The notes under the pieces were generated by a model that saw nothing but the letters and a program-made list of their open reading frames with translations, ran no database searches and was not told where the DNA came from. Positions 62,059 to 64,000 of a stretch of 64,000 nucleotides of DNA are shown in pieces; position 1 is the first letter of the stretch, and each line of letters opens with the position of its first letter. This DNA comes from DAOUKH01 sp965261455 (GTDB lineage Bacteria; Chloroflexota; Dehalococcoidia; SHYB01), in contig OZ253453.1 in NCBI GenBank assembly GCA_965261455.1, positions 1,364,001 to 1,428,000 on the forward strand, read 5' to 3'. The translations under genes were made by a program, and so were the position numbers.

Positions 62059-62059
62059 A
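61088..62059 (+). CDS. IS110-family transposase (DEDD recombinase)
   Basis: A 323-aa transposase. The N-terminal RuvC-like DEDD domain has GIDVSKKVLD (Asp), VLESTGGL (Glu) and KTDRLDAEVIARF (Asp-x-x-Asp). The C-terminal Transposase_20 domain has LLRSVPGVGPVLGMTLLAE, ASLLGVAPFNRDSG and GGRAPARQTLYMATLTATR. GTG at 61088 follows AGGAGAGGGATT. The protein appears complete, so the copy may be active. Confidence 0.9.
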   Translation: MESAERFVGIDVSKKVLDIAVLPDGTQWSVPNTPQGIDELVAALGPLAPVLVVLESTGGLQRAVVAGLVAAQIPTAVVNPRQVRDFAKASGRLAKTDRLDAEVIARFGMAIRPRPTRLPDAEAQALEAQLERRRQVVTMITAEKNRLSSTVGPVRKDIQRHIAWLGKELRKLDEELSKRIQRNPVWREREDLLRSVPGVGPVLGMTLLAEVPELGELGGKQIASLLGVAPFNRDSGMLRGRRTVWGGRAPARQTLYMATLTATRHNPVIRDFYLRLCGSGKAKKVALTACMRKLLVILNSMLKHGAAWDPSFARTEVPAVENP

Positions 62060-62073
62060 CTTTCAACACAGTT

Positions 62074-62105
62074 GCTCTCCCGCTGGGAGAGGGTTGGGGT
62101 GAGGG
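62074..62105 (+). repeat. REP palindrome
   Basis: GCTCTCCCGCTGGGAGAGGG followed by TTGGGGTGAGGG. The CTCTCCC/GGGAGAG arms make a 7-bp hairpin. This is the unoccupied form of the site in which MITE-like elements are inserted elsewhere in the window. The rest of the gap to 62221 is GC-rich with GGGCGCC/GGCGCCC arms and a TTGCAAAAGCC stretch like a decayed MITE end. Confidence 0.75.
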
Positions 62106-62221
62106 CGGGGGGCGGCGGGGCGCGCCAAGGTGGACGAAGCGCGCCGCTATCAAGGATGGACGCTTAGAGGGCGCCACAGGGCGGCGCCCCTCCCGTCCCT
62201 GAGAGTGTCTTGCAAAAGCCC

Positions 62222-63253
62222 CTAGTAGCCCTTCTCCTTGTCCACGACGTGGCGCATGGGCTCGCCGTCGATGTAGCGGCGGAGGTTGGCGGCGAACTCC
62301 TTGGCCACCTGGTAGCCGTAGTCACTGACGGAGGCGGACGCGTGGGGCGTGATGATGACGTTGTCGAGGTCCCACAGCGGGCTTTCTTTGTCCAGCGGCT
62401 CGTTCTCCACGACGTCGATGGCCGCGCCGGCGATCTCGCCGTTCTTGAGCGCCTCGGCCATCTCGGCTTCAACAACCTGCACCCCGCGCGCGACGTTGAT
62501 GAAGACGGCGGACGACTTCATGGCGCGGAACTCCTCCGCGCCGATGATGTCGATCGTCTCCGGTATCGAAGGGAGGGCGAGGACGACGTAGTCGGACTCC
62601 CCAAGCATCTCGTGGAGCCCGTCGGGGCCGTACAGCCGGTCGACGTAGGGCGGCGGCTCACCGGGCGAGCGCCGGTTGGCGAGCACACGCATGCCGACCC
62701 CCTTGCACAGCTTGGCCGCCTCGGTGCCGATGCGTCCCAGGCCGATCACGCCCACCGTCCGGCCAGCGACCATGACGCTGCGGCTCCGCTTCCAAAGGTG
62801 ACTCTGCTGGTTAATCACGTACCCTCGGATCCCCTTCGAGAAGACGATGATCATCCCCAGCGCGTACTCTGCGATGGCGCGGGAGTTGAAGCCGCCCATG
62901 TTGGTCAGGATGATGGGGTTCTCCCAGACGCCGGAGCCGCGGTCTTCGAAGTACTGCTCGATGCCCGCGCCGATGTTCTGCACCCAACGAAGGTTGGGCG
63001 AGCCTGCCACGGCGTTATGGGGAAGCACTAGGCTGACGATGACCTCCGCCTCGGCCATCGCTTCGAGCATCCCGTCGGGCAAGTCCTCGTTGGCCGGCGG
63101 ACCGGCGAGGCCCGCGTGGCGCGCCTGCCTGCGCTCCACCGATTCGTAGTAGGGAACGCGCGTGATGACCGCCTCGGGGCAGACCTCGGAGATCACCTCC
63201 ACGGCATCCTCTCCAAGCATTGGCGCGACGATCAGCACGTTGACGCGGCGCAT
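62222..63253 (-). CDS. D-isomer-specific 2-hydroxyacid dehydrogenase
   Basis: A 343-aa NAD(P)-dependent dehydrogenase interconverting 2-keto acids and D-2-hydroxy acids. The nucleotide motif is VGVIGLGRIGTEAAK near residue 168. Active-site residues are Arg in NVARGVQVVE, Glu in VVENEPLDKESPL and His in TPHASASV. Length and layout are standard for the phosphoglycerate dehydrogenase/hydroxypyruvate reductase family. ATG at 63253 follows GAGGAGGCGTC. Divergent from the gene starting at 63375. Confidence 0.9.
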   Translation of the reverse strand: MRRVNVLIVAPMLGEDAVEVISEVCPEAVITRVPYYESVERRQARHAGLAGPPANEDLPDGMLEAMAEAEVIVSLVLPHNAVAGSPNLRWVQNIGAGIEQYFEDRGSGVWENPIILTNMGGFNSRAIAEYALGMIIVFSKGIRGYVINQQSHLWKRSRSVMVAGRTVGVIGLGRIGTEAAKLCKGVGMRVLANRRSPGEPPPYVDRLYGPDGLHEMLGESDYVVLALPSIPETIDIIGAEEFRAMKSSAVFINVARGVQVVEAEMAEALKNGEIAGAAIDVVENEPLDKESPLWDLDNVIITPHASASVSDYGYQVAKEFAANLRRYIDGEPMRHVVDKEKGY

Positions 63254-63331
63254 GACGCCTCCTCGATTCGAGTATCGGAGCTAGGGTAGCCAGGCACGGG
63301 GGCCGCGTCCACTCCCGCGCTTTCCCGCCCG

Positions 63332-63337
63332 TATAAT
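63332..63337 (+). promoter_or_regulatory. Consensus -10 box (TATAAT)
   Basis: TATAATGG with its first base 43 nt upstream of the TTG at 63375, the same layout as at 33218 and 34072; no -35 match. Confidence 0.4.
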
Positions 63338-63374
63338 GGCGACGAGACGATCACTGGACGGAAGAAACAAGGAC

Positions 63375-64000
63375 TTGGGTTCAGGGACAGAACGACTAGA
63401 AACGGTCAACCGCGCGGTAGACCGGTGGAAAGAACAGTTGGTAGACGTCTCCGGACGCAACCGACTGCTGAACTACCGCGACCTGCAGCGGGGGACGCTG
63501 GATCTAACGCCTCGCTGGAACGCGGGCGTCGATCCCCGCGTCCTAGACTCCCTGCTTGGCGGGGATACGGTCCGGCTGACCCGCCTTCTCCCGAACGAGG
63601 AGTCCCAGACCGACGCCCGCAAGCGGTTGACGGTGATCCAACGAAAGACCCAAGAGCACTTGGAAGAGAAGGGCATCGACACCCTGTTCGCCGCCGCGGG
63701 TCTGGCGTCGTGGGCGGTGGAAAGCGGGGCCACACCCAGGGCCCCGGTCTTGCTGTTGCCCCTCGCCGTGCACCCCGAAGGCGCCGCGCGGCGGGATTTC
63801 ACGATCGAGCTGTCCAGCGAGCCGCATCTCAATCCGGTGCTCGCGCATGTGCTCCGAACCCAACAAGGCATCGGTCCCGGAGTAGAGGAAGGCGGCCTTG
63901 ACGACGACGTCAACGCGGCATTTTCCGAGATAACCCAGTTCGGCTTGGGTAAGCAGCGGGCGTCATCGGTTACCGACGACATTCCCAAGTCCTATGCCGG
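63375..64000 (+). CDS. DUF4011-type large helicase/nuclease protein, N-terminal part (cut by window end)
   Basis: An open frame of 208 codons running off the window. RWKEQLVDVSGRNRLLNYRD near residue 18 is the DUF4011 signature found at the N-terminus of very large SF1-type helicase proteins with a C-terminal nuclease fold. KRLTVIQRKTQEHLEEKGID and VLLLPLAVHPEG (the polypeptide-chain region preceding the helicase core) also fit. Such proteins are often found in defence islands. TTG at 63375 is taken because a -10 box covers the alternative in-frame ATG at 63336; that ATG remains possible. The helicase domains would lie beyond 64000. Confidence 0.7.
   Translation, partial: MGSGTERLETVNRAVDRWKEQLVDVSGRNRLLNYRDLQRGTLDLTPRWNAGVDPRVLDSLLGGDTVRLTRLLPNEESQTDARKRLTVIQRKTQEHLEEKGIDTLFAAAGLASWAVESGATPRAPVLLLPLAVHPEGAARRDFTIELSSEPHLNPVLAHVLRTQQGIGPGVEEGGLDDDVNAAFSEITQFGLGKQRASSVTDDIPKSYA

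Noticed and set aside
1..64000. tRNA, rRNA or prophage genes
   Set aside because: No cloverleaf-like or rRNA-like sequence and no phage structural, integrase or lysis genes were recognised by eye; a tRNA scan would be needed to exclude short RNAs fully.

Overview
The window is a GC-rich, gene-dense piece of a free-living bacterial chromosome. The mix of many amidohydrolase paralogs, CaiB/BaiF CoA transferases, crotonases, luciferase-like oxidoreductases, an enolase-superfamily enzyme, dipeptide-type ABC transporter parts and lipoproteins with collagen-like linkers fits a heterotrophic Chloroflexota lineage such as SAR202 or a related Dehalococcoidia group. That assignment is inference; no rRNA or ribosomal-protein marker is present.

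Layout. 1-18.1 kb (+) holds an amidohydrolase, a zinc alcohol dehydrogenase, a double-length CoA transferase, an enoyl-CoA hydratase, two ABC permeases, a Rieske ferredoxin, a second amidohydrolase, two lipoprotein solute-binding proteins around a D-aminoacylase-type hydrolase, an MFS carrier and a single CoA transferase. 18.1-28.9 kb (-) repeats the theme on the other strand: a lone molybdenum hydroxylase subunit, two permeases, a D-aminoacylase-type hydrolase, an amidohydrolase, a solute-binding lipoprotein, a crotonase and an isochorismatase-fold protein without its catalytic Cys. No ABC ATPase is encoded in the window. 29-35.6 kb has a VWA lipoprotein, beta-oxidation-type genes, a DinB-fold enzyme, a peroxiredoxin that needs UGA recoding, and a luciferase-like oxidoreductase. 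35.8-42.3 kb is a tandem array of four amidohydrolase paralogs separated by nearly identical 137-bp spacers. 42.3-51.7 kb has an SDR, three more amidohydrolases, an inserted XamI-like restriction-modification pair and an alcohol dehydrogenase, with nested short inverted-repeat elements between genes. 52.5-53.6 kb is an AT-richer nucleoside-deoxyribosyltransferase-like gene. 54.1-58.9 kb is an operon led by a UGSC-family selenoprotein. 58.9-59.6 kb is a HicBA-type toxin-antitoxin pair. 59.8-64 kb has an enolase-superfamily enzyme, an IS110-family element, a D-2-hydroxyacid dehydrogenase and the 5' end of a DUF4011-type gene cut by the window edge.

The main discoveries are two genes that a standard ORF caller splits at an in-frame TGA. 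One is a peroxiredoxin (34120-34575) with Sec at the peroxidatic position. The other is a UGSC-family protein (54084-54626) with a U-G-S-C motif. Both have a hairpin with a 3-nt apical loop starting with G at the bacterial SECIS distance. The second major pattern is a MITE-like family (terminal repeat GGAGACCTTTGCRYAACC, 3-bp target duplications) that inserts in REP-type palindromes and nests within its own copies.

Taken together the genes suggest uptake of organic solutes, hydrolysis or decarboxylation by amidohydrolases, oxidation by alcohol dehydrogenases, SDRs, flavin enzymes or a molybdenum hydroxylase, and CoA-linked beta-oxidation-like breakdown. Substrates cannot be read from the sequence.
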